This document shows positions 18,202-28,120 of a stretch of DNA of 64,000 nt, one piece after another. The stretch is taken from NCBI RefSeq assembly GCF_002209485.1, contig NZ_NJIX01000003.1, positions 124,001-188,000 on the forward strand, written 5' to 3'. The stretch is from Achromobacter sp. HZ34 (GTDB lineage: Bacteria; Pseudomonadota; Gammaproteobacteria; Burkholderiales; Burkholderiaceae_B). The notes beneath the pieces are model-generated. The model searched no databases and was not told the DNA's origin. It saw only the letters and a list, made by a program, of their open reading frames with translations. Made by a program: the position numbers and the translations under genes. Numbering within the stretch: the first letter of the stretch is position 1; each line of letters starts with the position of its first letter.

Positions 18202-19281
18202 ATGAACCCGATGCTGAACGATCCGCCACTGAACGATCCGCCACTGAATCCGTCCGCCGGCGCTGCTGCCCGCAAGTGGCTGGTCAAGGACATCCTGGCG
18301 CTCTACGAACTCTCCTTCGCCGACCTGCTGCATCGCGCCCAGACCGTGCACCGGCAGCATTTCGACCCCGCGGAACTGCAGCTTTCCAGCCTGCTGTCGA
18401 TCAAGACGGGCGGCTGTCCGGAGGATTGCGGCTATTGCTCGCAGTCCTCTGCCCACGATGCGGGCGTCAAGGGCCAGCCCTTGATGCCGCTGGAGGAAGT
18501 CGTGGCCGCCGCGCGGGCGGCGCGTGACCAGGGCGCGCAGCGCTTCTGCATGGGCGCGGCCTGGCGCTCACCCAAGCCGAAGCAGATGGAGGCGGTGGCG
18601 CGCATGATCAGCGCGGTCAAGGACCTGGGCATGGAGACCTGCGTCACGCTGGGCATGCTGGACGACGGACAGGCGCGGCAACTGGCCGATGCCGGCCTCG
18701 ATTACTACAACCACAACCTGGACACGTCGCCCGAGTTCTACGGCAGCATCATCAGCACCCGCACTTACCAGGACCGCCTGGATACGCTGGAAAACGTCCG
18801 GGCCACAGGTGTGAAGGTGTGCTGCGGCGGCATCATCGGGATGGGGGAAAGCAGGACGGTGCGGGCGGGATTGATTGCGCAACTGGCCAACCTGGATCCG
18901 TATCCGGAGTCCGTGCCGATCAATCACCTGATGCCCATTGCCGGCACGCCGCTCGCGGACGCTCCCCCGCTGGATGCCTTCGAGTTCGTCCGCACCATCG
19001 CGGTGGCGCGCGTCACCATGCCGCGCGCCGTGGTGCGCCTGTCGGCCGGGCGCGAGACCATGGACGATGCCACGCAGGCGCTGTGCTTCCTGGCCGGGGC
19101 GAATTCGATGTTCTATGGGGAGAAATTGCTGACGACGGGCAATCCGCGCCTGCAGCACGACCGCGAACTGCTGGCGCGCCTGGGCATGCGCGCGGCGGGC
19201 GCGCAGGCAGCGGGTATGCAAACGTCAGCCATACAAACGGCTGCTACGCCGGCAGCAGACGTGCAAACGGCGCGTAGGTAG
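18202..19281 (+). CDS. bioB: Biotin synthase BioB
   Basis: Radical-SAM enzyme that inserts sulfur into dethiobiotin, the last step of biotin synthesis. The 4Fe-4S motif is C72-PED-C76-GY-C79. Further hallmarks are [23 protein letters not shown] and [13 protein letters not shown], plus the RLSAGRE block with the conserved Arg near the [2Fe-2S] site. At 359 residues it carries extra, poorly conserved ends: an N-terminal LNDPP tandem repeat and an Ala/Gln/Thr-rich tail of about 35 residues. No other bio genes are adjacent, so it stands alone. Confidence 0.96.
   Translation: MNPMLNDPPLNDPPLNPSAGAAARKWLVKDILALYELSFADLLHRAQTVHRQHFDPAELQLSSLLSIKTGGCPEDCGYCSQSSAHDAGVKGQPLMPLEEVVAAARAARDQGAQRFCMGAAWRSPKPKQMEAVARMISAVKDLGMETCVTLGMLDDGQARQLADAGLDYYNHNLDTSPEFYGSIISTRTYQDRLDTLENVRATGVKVCCGGIIGMGESRTVRAGLIAQLANLDPYPESVPINHLMPIAGTPLADAPPLDAFEFVRTIAVARVTMPRAVVRLSAGRETMDDATQALCFLAGANSMFYGEKLLTTGNPRLQHDRELLARLGMRAAGAQAAGMQTSAIQTAATPAADVQTARR
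18214..18252 (+). repeat. 15-bp tandem repeat in the bioB 5' end
   Basis: CTGAACGATCCGCCA occurs twice in a row followed by a partial copy, encoding [13 protein letters not shown]. The unit is a multiple of three, so copy changes keep the frame. Confidence 0.85.
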
Positions 19282-19302
19282 CCGTGGGCACGCCGCCGGC
19301 AA

Positions 19303-20775
19303 CTACAGCGACGGCGGCCGCGCGCCCTTGCCGGCCGCCGGGTCCGGCGCTTCCGCCGTCCCGGTGACGACACCCGCTTCCGGCCCCGCGGCCGTCGCAT
19401 CCGCGGCGGTGGACGTGGCGGGACCACTCACACCTTCCACGATGCCGTCCGCCGCGCCATCGACAGCCCCTTCCGTACGGGCCGGTTGCGTCGCGGCGGC
19501 GGCATCCGGCTCCACCATCTCCAGGTTCTCGTCGACCGCGGGATCCACGCGCGGGTCCAGCGTGGCAACCGCCGCCGGCGAACTCTGCAAGGTGTCGGGC
19601 ATGGGCACGAAATGCACCGGCGCGGCGTCCACCTGGTGCTCACCGGTGACGCGGGCAGGACGCACGCGCCACACCAGGATGACGGCACAGGCCGTAACGA
19701 ACACGTAGTACATGTTCGGCCCGGCCCAGGACATCAAGGCGCCGGCGATCAAGGGGCCGACACAGGCGCCGATACCGTAGGCCATCAACAGGATGGCGCT
19801 GAGGCCCACGCGCTTCTCCGCCTCGACGTGGTCGTTGGCGAAGGCCGCGCCCAGGGGATAGAAAGTGAACTGCAGCACGCCGAACATGCACGACAGGATC
19901 AGCATCAGCCAGTAAGGCAGGTCGACCCATCCCCACATCACCAACGTGAACACCGCCAGGATGAGTGCGTTGCAGCGTATCAGGCGCGCGCGGTTGATAC
20001 GGTCGGACAGCCAACCCATGGGGAATTGCGACAGCAGGCCCGCCGTCACCGACGCCGCCACGTACACGGCCACCTGCGACGTGCTCATGCCATGCCGGGC
20101 GGCGTAGACCGGCACCAGGCCATAGAAGGCGCCCGACAGGTTGCCGGCCATGAACAGGACCGTCAGCGACAAGGGCACGCGTTTGGCGAAGAATTTGATG
20201 TCCAGCGGCGCGGGCACCGGCGTGGCCGGGTGGGTACGCGCGGTCAGGGCGATGGGCACCAGGCACAGCACCTGGAAGATGGCCACCAGCGTCAGCGGCC
20301 GCAGGTCCAGGGTGCCGTACAGCGTCAAGGACAGCTGCCCCAGCACCGTGCCCAGGCCGGACACCAGCATGTAGACCGAAAACACCCGGCCGCGCAGCCG
20401 GTTTTCCGTCTGCTCATTGAGCCAGCTTTCCAGCACCATGAATTGCGTCACCATGGCGATGCCGGCGATCAGGCGCAGCACCAGCCACAACGGCAGCACC
20501 TCGAACGAGGCCTGGGCCAGCACCATGGTGGCGGATATCGCCGCACAGGCCACGAATGCGCGGATGTGCCCCACGCGTATCAGCAGCTTGTGGCCCAGGC
20601 GGGCACCGCAGACCAGGCCGAAGTAGTAGCCCGCGATGAGCAGGCCTACCCAGAAGGCGCTGACGGACTGCGCGGTCAGGCGCAGGCCCATGAAGGTATT
20701 GAACAGGCCGGACCCGCAAAGCATCAGCAAGGCGGCGGCATAGAGCGAGGAAAACGAGTTGAGTGTCGAGTACAT
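19303..20775 (-). CDS. MFS transporter (YcaD-like) with long acidic C-terminal tail
   Basis: Twelve-helix major facilitator protein, 490 residues from MYSTLNSFSSLY. The first half has LLIAGYYFGLVCGARLGHKL and the conserved ESWLNEQTENRLRGRVFSVYM block typical of the YcaD/MFS_1 subgroup; the second half starts near ARHGMSTSQVAVYVAAS. After the last helix (about residue 395) comes a ~90-residue tail rich in Ala, Asp, Glu, Thr and Pro, unlike the rest and not needed for transport. Cargo is unknown. Confidence 0.85.
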   Translation of the reverse strand: MYSTLNSFSSLYAAALLMLCGSGLFNTFMGLRLTAQSVSAFWVGLLIAGYYFGLVCGARLGHKLLIRVGHIRAFVACAAISATMVLAQASFEVLPLWLVLRLIAGIAMVTQFMVLESWLNEQTENRLRGRVFSVYMLVSGLGTVLGQLSLTLYGTLDLRPLTLVAIFQVLCLVPIALTARTHPATPVPAPLDIKFFAKRVPLSLTVLFMAGNLSGAFYGLVPVYAARHGMSTSQVAVYVAASVTAGLLSQFPMGWLSDRINRARLIRCNALILAVFTLVMWGWVDLPYWLMLILSCMFGVLQFTFYPLGAAFANDHVEAEKRVGLSAILLMAYGIGACVGPLIAGALMSWAGPNMYYVFVTACAVILVWRVRPARVTGEHQVDAAPVHFVPMPDTLQSSPAAVATLDPRVDPAVDENLEMVEPDAAAATQPARTEGAVDGAADGIVEGVSGPATSTAADATAAGPEAGVVTGTAEAPDPAAGKGARPPSL

Positions 20776-20862
20776 TTGCCTGTGAGCCGCGCCTGCGCAA
20801 AGCACCGGCGCGGAACGGATCGGGCCGACCGCGCCACCGCGTTCGGCCCGGGATGAAACCGA

Positions 20863-21366
20863 TCAGGCCTGGCCGAGCATCGTGGCGGCGTCGCTGACCT
20901 CGAACTTGCCGGCGGCTTCGACGTTCAGCTTCTTCACCACGCCGTCTTCCAGCAGCAGGGAATAACGCTGCGAACGCACGCCCATGCCGCGCGCATTCAG
21001 GTCCAGCTCCAGGCCCAGAGCCTTGGTCCAGATGGCCGAGCCGTCAGCCAGCATGCGCACCTTGCCGCCGGTGTGCTGCTCGCGGCCCCAGGCGCCCATG
21101 ACGAACGCATCGTTGACCGCCACGCACCAGATCTCATCCACGCCCTTGGCCTTGAGCGCATCGGCGCTCTCGACATAGCCAGGCAGATGCTTGGCCGAGC
21201 AGGTGGGCGTGAAAGCGCCCGGCACGGCGAACACGGCGATCTTCTTGCCCTTGACCAAGTCGGCGACCTGGAAAGCATTGGGCCCCAGCGCGCAGCTGTC
21301 GGTCGCGGTTTCGATGAATTCGGTCAGGGTGCCGTCCGGCACCTTGTCGCCGACTTTGATGGTCAT
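20863..21366 (-). CDS. Peroxiredoxin (Prx5/AhpC-TSA redoxin type)
   Basis: Thiol peroxidase reducing hydrogen peroxide and organic peroxides. 167 residues from MTIKVGDKVPDG. The peroxidatic motif is PGAFTPTC with T53 and C56, followed by SAKHLPGYV, which marks the Prx5 subfamily; the Arg of the active site lies in RSQRYSLLLEDG. No glutaredoxin domain is fused, so an external reductant is needed. It sits 111 bp downstream of the Tat-exported hydrolase gene on the same strand. Confidence 0.93.
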   Translation of the reverse strand: MTIKVGDKVPDGTLTEFIETATDSCALGPNAFQVADLVKGKKIAVFAVPGAFTPTCSAKHLPGYVESADALKAKGVDEIWCVAVNDAFVMGAWGREQHTGGKVRMLADGSAIWTKALGLELDLNARGMGVRSQRYSLLLEDGVVKKLNVEAAGKFEVSDAATMLGQA

Positions 21367-21477
21367 GACTATCTCCAGAAGTGAAACGCGGACGGGTTTG
21401 TCCGCGTTCGAAATTTTCCCTACATGGTAGCGCCTGCGCGCCCCCGCCGTCGAAGGCAACCGTGCCCAAACCGCGGC

Positions 21478-22359
21478 TCACTTGAATTTATGTTCCTTGA
21501 ACCAGTCCAGCGCACGCTGCCAGGCCTGCTCGGCATCTTCCTTGACGTAGCTGGGCCGATAGTCCGCGTGGAAAGCATGGCCCGAGTTCGGATACACGTC
21601 GATCACCGACGCGCGCGCGGCCTTGTCGCCCTTCTCCAGCGCGGCGCGCATCGCCGCCACGTCGTCCTGCGTAATGCCGGTGTCCTTGCCGCCGTAGGCG
21701 CCGCGGATGGGCGCATGCAGCTTGCCCGCCAGATCGACCGGGAAGTGCGGACGCAATTGCGGATCGGTCTTGCCGCGCAGGGGGCCGTAGAACGCCGCGC
21801 CCACTTTCAGCTTGGGGTTGTGGGCCGAGTACAGCCAGACGAAACGGCCACCCCAGCAGAAACCGATGATGCCCAGCTTGCTGCCGTCGCCGCCATGGCT
21901 GGCCGCCCATTGGGCGGTCGCGTCCAGGTCCGACATCACGTCGGCGTCCGGCACCTTCTGCACGACCTCGGCCTGCAGCTTGGCGATCTCGGTGTACTTG
22001 GACGGGTCGCCTTCGCGCGCGAAGAGGTTCGGGGCGATGGCCAGGTAGCCCTGATGCGCCAGGCGCCGGCAGATGTCCTGGATGTATTCGTGCACGCCGA
22101 AGATTTCCGACACCACCAGGACGGTGGCCAGGTGCTTCTTGTCCTTGGGCGCGGCACTGTACGCCCACATCTTGCCGTCCTTCACGGGAATTTCGACCGG
22201 GCCGGCCGTCAGGCCTTCGGCACTGGTCTTGATCACGGACTGGGCGTTCACCGGCCCCGCCGCCGCGGCGAAACCGCTGGCGATGGCGGTGGCCATGAAG
22301 CCGCGCCGGTTCAGCCGCAGCGGGGGAAGAAGGCTATCCAAATGCTTGTCGTCGCTCAC
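21478..22359 (-). CDS. Tat-exported dienelactone hydrolase family protein
   Basis: Alpha/beta hydrolase of the dienelactone hydrolase family, 293 residues. The catalytic triad is visible: Cys in GFCWGGRFVW, Asp in GGKDTGIT and His in NSGHAFHADYRPSY. The N-terminus has a twin-arginine signal (LNRRGFMATAIASGFAAAA), so the mature enzyme is probably periplasmic, unlike classical cytoplasmic ClcD. There are no chlorocatechol genes nearby, so it may be a general ester or lactone hydrolase. Confidence 0.9.
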   Translation of the reverse strand: MSDDKHLDSLLPPLRLNRRGFMATAIASGFAAAAGPVNAQSVIKTSAEGLTAGPVEIPVKDGKMWAYSAAPKDKKHLATVLVVSEIFGVHEYIQDICRRLAHQGYLAIAPNLFAREGDPSKYTEIAKLQAEVVQKVPDADVMSDLDATAQWAASHGGDGSKLGIIGFCWGGRFVWLYSAHNPKLKVGAAFYGPLRGKTDPQLRPHFPVDLAGKLHAPIRGAYGGKDTGITQDDVAAMRAALEKGDKAARASVIDVYPNSGHAFHADYRPSYVKEDAEQAWQRALDWFKEHKFK

Positions 22360-22452
22360 TGAACACGCTCCTGTTCGTTAGGGATACCGATCCCGGTGCT
22401 GATGACCATGCCGAATGCGCAGGCAGCATACGGCTTTTTTCCTGCACCAGGA

Positions 22453-25400
22453 TCAACGTTTGAGGGAAAACTCGACGCGGCTGGGGGCGTCCTTGTCCTT
22501 GATGCCTTCGGCCGACAGTTCCGGCGCGACCACGAACACGCGGTCCGCGGGCGCCCCCTGCGCCTGCAGGGCTTCGTAGACCGCCTGCGCCCGTGCGTCC
22601 GCCAGCCGGCGCAATTGCTCGTCGCTCACCGGAGCAGCCTTGCGCAGCATGTCTTCCATCTGCTCGGGCGGCAAGGACTTGGCCATGCCAATGAAGTTGC
22701 GCGGCTTGTCGTCCAGCTTGGTATTGCCGTAGACCGTTTCCAGATACTTGTTGCGCTCGGCCGCCGACAGGGGCGCATCGCCCAGGCGCGCGCTCTTGCC
22801 GCTGGCGCGCGCCGCGGCAGTGCGGATGCGCTGGTCCACATAGGCTTTACGCAGCCCCGCTTCGTCCGTGACCGGATCGGCGCGGCCGGTGATGTCCATC
22901 TGCAGCGAAGGACGATCGGCCAGGGCCGTGGCCAGCTTCTTCAGGCGTTCGCGCGCCGTGTCGTCCAGCTTGTCGCTGCCGGGCGCGAACGTCACGTAGG
23001 ACAGTTCTTCGCCGCCGCCACCGAAGGCGGATGCCAGCAGGCTGAAGGGCGACGTCACGGCCTTGACCACCAGGTTACCGACCACGCCAAGGATGATGCG
23101 GCCGACCGAGAAGCTGGGATCGTCCAGCGACCCCGACACCGGCAGGTCGATGTCGATGTTGCCGTTGCGATCCTTCAGCAGGGCCACCGCCAGCATCACC
23201 GGCAGGGTCGTGGCGTCCTTGCTGTTGGACTTCTCGCCGAAGGTCAGCTGGTTCAGCAGCACATGGTTGCTGGCCGACAAGGCGCGGTCCTTGATCTTGT
23301 ATTCCAGGTCCACCGACAGTTTGCCGCGCTTGATCGGGTAGCCGACGTACTTGGAGGAATAGGTGGTGAAGCGCGGCAGGTCGACACCACGCGCCGTAAC
23401 CTTGAGATCCAGCGTCAGGAACTTGGCGAAAGGATTGACCACGCCGCTGATGGAAAGCGGCGCCGTACGATACACACGGCCATTGACGCTGACCTTGGCA
23501 GGCTGGGGATTCGTCGATGACAAGGTCGAGACCGAGCCGGCGACACTGGACAATTCCGCCGTGTAGTTGGGTTTGACGAAGCGGTCGTTGAAGGTGGCGC
23601 GGCCATTCTTCAGCGTCACGCTACGCACCGTGATGTCCGGCAGGCCACCGCCGCTGGATTTGGCCGCAGGCGCCGGCCGCGGCGCGGAGCGGGTCTGCGT
23701 ATCCTGGGTGATGGAGCCGCCCGCCTTGCCGGGTTCCGCCACCAGGTCCAGCACGTTCAGACGGCCTTCGCCATTGAGCAACACATTGCCGTAGAAGTCG
23801 TCGAGCACGATATCGCCCAGGTCCAGGCGCGGCTTGTCGCCCACGACCTGGATGGCCATATTGGTGAAGCCCAATGTCTTCCAGGCCAGGAAGTCGGCGC
23901 GATTGACGCGGTCCAGCAGATTCAGGTCGTCGACGTTGACGGCGCCGGTCCAGCTGGCCTGCATGGGCTTGCCGCCCGCCGCCGCCGCGAATTTGGCCTC
24001 GCCCTTGGCGCCCACCGAAATGGAGCGCACGGTGGCGTTCAGGCTGGAAGCGGCGTAGGGCGCGAAGCGCGCCAGGTCCAGCTTGGACAGATCCACCTTG
24101 GCGTTGACCTGCAGGGGTTGCAGGGTGAAGCTGCCTTGCGTGGCCAGCGCGCCCTGGCCCAGCAGGCCGTCGGCCTTCAGGTCGAAGTTCGATGAACCGG
24201 AACCCAGAGTCCATTTATCGACGTTCAGCGCCAGGCGTTTCAGGCTGACATCGACGGCGGGAGTCATGCTTTCGTCGCGCGCGGCGATATCGGCCGCGTC
24301 GACCTTGATGCCGCTGGCATTGACCGCCAGCACGTTATTGCGGTCGGCCACATTGACCTGCGCCGACACGCCTACCGTACCGCTTTGCAGCAGCACCGGC
24401 GTGGCGTTGCGCACGGCCTGCGCGAAGGGCGCCAGCGGCAGGCTGGCGGCGCGCACGTCCAGGTCCAGGGCGAGCGGCTGCAGGATCAGCTTGCCGACGC
24501 CGCGCAGCTTGGCGCCGTCGGGGTTGTCCATGGTCAGCCACAGGCCGATGGGTTGGTCCTTGGGCTGCGGCAGGCGTACTTGCTGAACCGTGACGTCCAG
24601 CTTGTCCAGGGCGTAATCGACCTTGGTCGCGGCATCGCGCAGATGCAGATTGCCATTGCCGATATTGACGGCGCCGATGGTCAGTTGCCAGGGGGCCGCC
24701 GTCGTCGGCGGCGGCGACGTGGCTGGCGCGGGCGCTGGATTCGCGCCAGCCGCTGCGTTGGCAGGCGCGTTGGCGGCACCGTTGGCGACAGCTGGCCCAC
24801 CGACCGCTGCAGCCTTGTCCGCGGCAGCCTTGTCTGGGGCCGCGGACGCAGGCACCACCGTCTTCACGGTGGACACCTTGGCCGGTCCTTCGGTCTTGTC
24901 GCCGGCGCTCAGGCGCTGGAGCTTGTCGATGATGTCCAGCCAGTTGACCCGCTGGTTGGCATCGCGCCGGGTCTGGATGCGCGGGTCGAGCAACTCCACT
25001 TCACCCACCGTCGCGGTACGCCCGATGACGTCCAGCTCCACCTGCCGCACGCTCAGGCTGCGCCAGGCCACCAGGCTGTCATCGGAACTCTCGCGCAGGT
25101 CGAACTCGCGCACGCCCAGCCCGCCGGTGATGTGCAGCTTGGTCGGCGCGTCATGCGGCTGCTCGAACACGATGTGCAGATCCGAATCCAGCAAGCCATG
25201 CTTGAGCTTGACCGGCAGCGGCTCAGGCCAGGCGTCGGCCCACTGGTCCAGCGCCAGTCCCGTGAACACCACGTCCAGCGTGGACCCCGGCACCTTGTCG
25301 AAGGGCCGCGCCGTCCCGTGCAGATCGAAAGGGCTGCCATTGATGCGCGCGTGAAAACGCGGCAGCACGTCGATATCCGTGGCATAGCCGAAGTTCGAAA

Positions 25401-25980
25401 TGAAAGGCAGGCCCAAGGTGATCTCGTCGATGACCTGCTTACGCCCCGTGACCTTGTCATCCAGCGTGATGCTGCCACCCTTCAGCAACATGTTGTTGAG
25501 CGAGAACCGCGGCAGCGGCTTGTCCTTGTCTTCCTCCGGCGTGGGCGGCTGGGCCGCGGCCATGTCGGCCACCTTCTGCTGGACGTCGGAGAAATTGAAG
25601 CGGGTCGGGCCCTCGCGCACCAGGGCCACTTTGGGCTGGTGCAGTTCCAGGTGATCGACCACCGGTGCGAACCAGACCAGCGACCGCCAGGCGACGCTGG
25701 CGTAGGCCTCGTTCACCGCCAGCAGCGGCGTCTCCGAGCCGGGCTGCACGACCTTCAGGTCGTGCACGCGCAGCGACAGCGTAAAAGGATTGAAGGAAAT
25801 CTTGCCGACCTGCACCTCACGGCCCAGCATTTCGGCAACCTGCCCCGTCAACGCCTTGCGGGTGAAATTCGGCACCTGCCACGCCGCCAGGGCGAAGACC
25901 AGGAGCACGAATCCGACGATACCCAGAACGATGTGGCCGAGCCGCCGCGACAGTCGTATCCTGGGCATCCGCAAAGACAT
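22453..25980 (-). CDS. DUF748 (AsmA-like) envelope protein
   Basis: Very long protein, 1175 residues, with an N-terminal membrane anchor (LGHIVLGIVGFVLLVFALAAW) and then a long periplasmic region. DUF748 proteins belong to the AsmA-like repeating beta-groove group, thought to bridge inner and outer membranes. A low-complexity Ala/Pro linker lies at about residues 370-425. Repeated beta-rich blocks follow, and the C-terminal part resembles an OmpA-like segment (GSDKLDDTARERLKKLATAL, MDITGRADPVTDEAGLRK). It ends with KDKDAPSRVEFSLKR. It is a single gene with no partners; a role in lipid transport or envelope integrity is inference. Confidence 0.85.
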   Translation of the reverse strand: MSLRMPRIRLSRRLGHIVLGIVGFVLLVFALAAWQVPNFTRKALTGQVAEMLGREVQVGKISFNPFTLSLRVHDLKVVQPGSETPLLAVNEAYASVAWRSLVWFAPVVDHLELHQPKVALVREGPTRFNFSDVQQKVADMAAAQPPTPEEDKDKPLPRFSLNNMLLKGGSITLDDKVTGRKQVIDEITLGLPFISNFGYATDIDVLPRFHARINGSPFDLHGTARPFDKVPGSTLDVVFTGLALDQWADAWPEPLPVKLKHGLLDSDLHIVFEQPHDAPTKLHITGGLGVREFDLRESSDDSLVAWRSLSVRQVELDVIGRTATVGEVELLDPRIQTRRDANQRVNWLDIIDKLQRLSAGDKTEGPAKVSTVKTVVPASAAPDKAAADKAAAVGGPAVANGAANAPANAAAGANPAPAPATSPPPTTAAPWQLTIGAVNIGNGNLHLRDAATKVDYALDKLDVTVQQVRLPQPKDQPIGLWLTMDNPDGAKLRGVGKLILQPLALDLDVRAASLPLAPFAQAVRNATPVLLQSGTVGVSAQVNVADRNNVLAVNASGIKVDAADIAARDESMTPAVDVSLKRLALNVDKWTLGSGSSNFDLKADGLLGQGALATQGSFTLQPLQVNAKVDLSKLDLARFAPYAASSLNATVRSISVGAKGEAKFAAAAGGKPMQASWTGAVNVDDLNLLDRVNRADFLAWKTLGFTNMAIQVVGDKPRLDLGDIVLDDFYGNVLLNGEGRLNVLDLVAEPGKAGGSITQDTQTRSAPRPAPAAKSSGGGLPDITVRSVTLKNGRATFNDRFVKPNYTAELSSVAGSVSTLSSTNPQPAKVSVNGRVYRTAPLSISGVVNPFAKFLTLDLKVTARGVDLPRFTTYSSKYVGYPIKRGKLSVDLEYKIKDRALSASNHVLLNQLTFGEKSNSKDATTLPVMLAVALLKDRNGNIDIDLPVSGSLDDPSFSVGRIILGVVGNLVVKAVTSPFSLLASAFGGGGEELSYVTFAPGSDKLDDTARERLKKLATALADRPSLQMDITGRADPVTDEAGLRKAYVDQRIRTAAARASGKSARLGDAPLSAAERNKYLETVYGNTKLDDKPRNFIGMAKSLPPEQMEDMLRKAAPVSDEQLRRLADARAQAVYEALQAQGAPADRVFVVAPELSAEGIKDKDAPSRVEFSLKR

Positions 25981-26223
25981 TGATGATCTCTCCTATGGGC
26001 TACGGGGCAATTATCACCCCCGACGCAGGTGCGCGTCCATTATGATGACAGCCGCGCCGCCGCAAGGGTTCACGGCGTCACGGGTTCCAGGCGGAGCGGT
26101 GTTTTACGCCGGTCCGCGCGCCGTCGGCAGCAGCGGACGGCGAACCCGAATAGTGTCCGAATTCCGTGTCCCCGTCCGTCTTTATACCCGGGCAATTCGT
26201 TTCAAACCTTGACCACGCCCCCC

Positions 26224-26718
26224 ATGCCAGCCACTCCGCCCACATTGAGCCACCTCGACGAATCCGGCCAGGTCCGCATGGTCGACGTCGGTGACAAATC
26301 CAGCACCGCGCGCGTCGCCATCGCGGCGGCCCGCGTGCGCCTGAACGCCACGGCCTACGGCCTGCTCACCCAGCCCGGGCGCGGCAAGGGTGAAGTGCTG
26401 AACACCGCCCGGGTGGCCGGCATGCTGGCCGCCAAGCGCTGCGCCGACCTGATTCCCCTGTGCCACAGCCTGCCCCTGTCCTTCGTCGGCGTGGATTTCG
26501 CGCTGGACGATGACAGCCATACGGTCGAGGTGCGCGCCACCTGCCGGACGGATTTCAAAACAGGCGTGGAAATGGAAGCCATGACCGCCTGCAGCGTGGC
26601 CGCCCTGACGATCTATGACATGTGCAAGGCGGCCGACAAAGGCATCGTCATCGAGCAGGTCCGCCTGGAATACAAGGCGGGGGGTAAAAGCGGCGAATGG
26701 CGGGCACCGACGGAGTAG
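26224..26718 (+). CDS. moaC: Cyclic pyranopterin monophosphate synthase MoaC
   Basis: With MoaA it turns GTP into cyclic pyranopterin monophosphate, the first molybdenum cofactor intermediate. 164 residues from MPATPPTLSH. Conserved blocks are GEVLNTARVAGMLAAKRCADLIPLCHSLPL, TGVEMEAMTACSVAALTIYDMCKA and the catalytic D132/K135. First gene of the + strand moaCDEB-moeA group; moaD starts 43 bases later. Confidence 0.97.
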   Translation: MPATPPTLSHLDESGQVRMVDVGDKSSTARVAIAAARVRLNATAYGLLTQPGRGKGEVLNTARVAGMLAAKRCADLIPLCHSLPLSFVGVDFALDDDSHTVEVRATCRTDFKTGVEMEAMTACSVAALTIYDMCKAADKGIVIEQVRLEYKAGGKSGEWRAPTE

Positions 26719-26761
26719 AATCCCCGGTGGATTTCTGCCCGCCTGGGCCCGGAGGTGCGCA

Positions 26762-27049
26762 GTGAACAGCGCAATGAACACGACAACCGACCCCAGTTCG
26801 CCCACCATCCAGCTGCTCTACTTCGCCCGCGTGGCGGAGCTCACCGGCTGCCGTGCGGAAACCTATGCCCTGCCGCAAGGCGCATCGGTCACCGGCAGCG
26901 ACCTGCTGGCGCAACTGGGCCAGCGCCATCCCGACCTGGCCGGCGCCAGCCGCCTGCGCCTGGCGGTCAACCAGACCCATGCCAAGCCCAGCGTGGTGAT
27001 CCATGCCGGCGACGAAGTCGCCGTCTTCGAGCCCGTCACCGGAGGTTGA
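26762..27049 (+). CDS. moaD: Molybdopterin synthase small subunit MoaD
   Basis: Ubiquitin-fold sulfur carrier of molybdopterin synthase. The C-terminus ends in the required Gly-Gly (EPVTGG). The GTG start is chosen because GGAGGT lies five bases ahead; the ATG 12 bases downstream (MNTTTDP) would sit too far from it. The product is 95 residues. The GGAGG coding the final Gly codons also serves as ribosome-binding site for moaE. Confidence 0.93.
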   Translation: MNSAMNTTTDPSSPTIQLLYFARVAELTGCRAETYALPQGASVTGSDLLAQLGQRHPDLAGASRLRLAVNQTHAKPSVVIHAGDEVAVFEPVTGG

Positions 27050-27053
27050 TGCC

Positions 27054-27530
27054 ATGATCGTCGTCCAGGAAGCCGACTTCGACACCGGCGCCTTGCAGTC
27101 GGCCCTGCGCGAACGCTGCGCCGGCGCGGCGGGCGCGCTGGTGACCTTCACCGGCTATGTGCGCGACTTTTCGTCCGACGACGCCACCCAGACCTTGACG
27201 CTGGAACACTATCCCGGCATGTGCGAGCGCGAACTCGAAGACATCGCGCGCCAGGCCTGCGAACGGTGGCGCGTGGTGGATTACGTCATCGTGCATCGGG
27301 TCGGCGTGCTGCCGCGCAATGCCCAGATCGTTTTCGTGGCGGCTGCCAGCGCGCACCGGGGCGACGCCTTCCACGCCTGTGAGTACATCATGGACGCGCT
27401 CAAGACGCGGGCGCCGTTCTGGAAACGCGAGACCCTGGCCAGCGGCCGCAGCTTCTGGGTCGAGCAAAAGCAAAGCGATACCGACCGCACCCGTTCCTGG
27501 GACGGTCATCCCTCGAAGGAAGCATCATGA
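27054..27530 (+). CDS. moaE: Molybdopterin synthase catalytic subunit MoaE
   Basis: Large subunit of molybdopterin synthase, adding two sulfurs to cPMP with MoaD as donor. 158 residues; the start four bases after the moaD stop is set by the Shine-Dalgarno inside moaD. Hallmarks are GALVTFTGYVRDF, TLTLEHYPGMCERELEDIA, HRVGVLP and the lysine-bearing DALKTRAPFWKRE. The stop overlaps the moaB start in ATGA. Confidence 0.97.
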   Translation: MIVVQEADFDTGALQSALRERCAGAAGALVTFTGYVRDFSSDDATQTLTLEHYPGMCERELEDIARQACERWRVVDYVIVHRVGVLPRNAQIVFVAAASAHRGDAFHACEYIMDALKTRAPFWKRETLASGRSFWVEQKQSDTDRTRSWDGHPSKEAS

Positions 27531-28045
27531 ACGACCAGAAAAACGATAAAAAACTGTCGCTCGCCTGCGCTGTGCTGACCGTCAGCGACTCGCGCACCGC
27601 AGGCAACGATACCTCGGGCAACTGGCTGGCCGAGACGCTGGCGCGCGACGGCCACGACTGCGTGCGGCGCGACCTGGTCAAGGATGACATCTACGCGATC
27701 CGCCGCATCATCAGCGACTGGATCTACGACTCCGCCGTGCAGGTGATCATCACCAACGGCGCTACCGGCTTCTCGCACCGCGATGCGGTGCCCGCCGCCG
27801 TCACGCCGCTGTTCGATATCGAGATCCCCGGCTTTGGCGAACTGTTCCGCCAGATTTCCCACGCCGACATCGGCACCTCCACGATCCAGTCGCGCGCCGT
27901 CGCGGGCATCGCCAACGACACGGTCATCTTCTGCCTGCCGGGTTCGACCAGTGCCTGCGAAGCCGCCTGGGACCACATTCTGCGCGAGCAGTTGGACAGC
28001 CGTCACAAGCCGTGCAACTTCGCCTCGCATTTCAAAAAACGATGA
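27527..28045 (+). CDS. moaB: Molybdenum cofactor biosynthesis protein MoaB
   Basis: MogA/MoaB fold protein, 172 residues, that adenylylates molybdopterin before metal insertion or plays a related role. The motifs LTVSDSRTAGNDTSG, ITNGATGFSHRDAVPAAV and CLPGSTSACEAAWDHI are characteristic; the last holds the substrate-binding loop. It overlaps moaE by 4 bases and precedes moeA by 75 bases. Confidence 0.93.
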   Translation: MNDQKNDKKLSLACAVLTVSDSRTAGNDTSGNWLAETLARDGHDCVRRDLVKDDIYAIRRIISDWIYDSAVQVIITNGATGFSHRDAVPAAVTPLFDIEIPGFGELFRQISHADIGTSTIQSRAVAGIANDTVIFCLPGSTSACEAAWDHILREQLDSRHKPCNFASHFKKR

Positions 28046-28120
28046 CTCCAAGGCGGCGGGCGCCTTCCCCTCGGAGGACGCCCGCCTGCCCGAGCCGTCC
28101 CGCACACGGAACGCCGCCAC

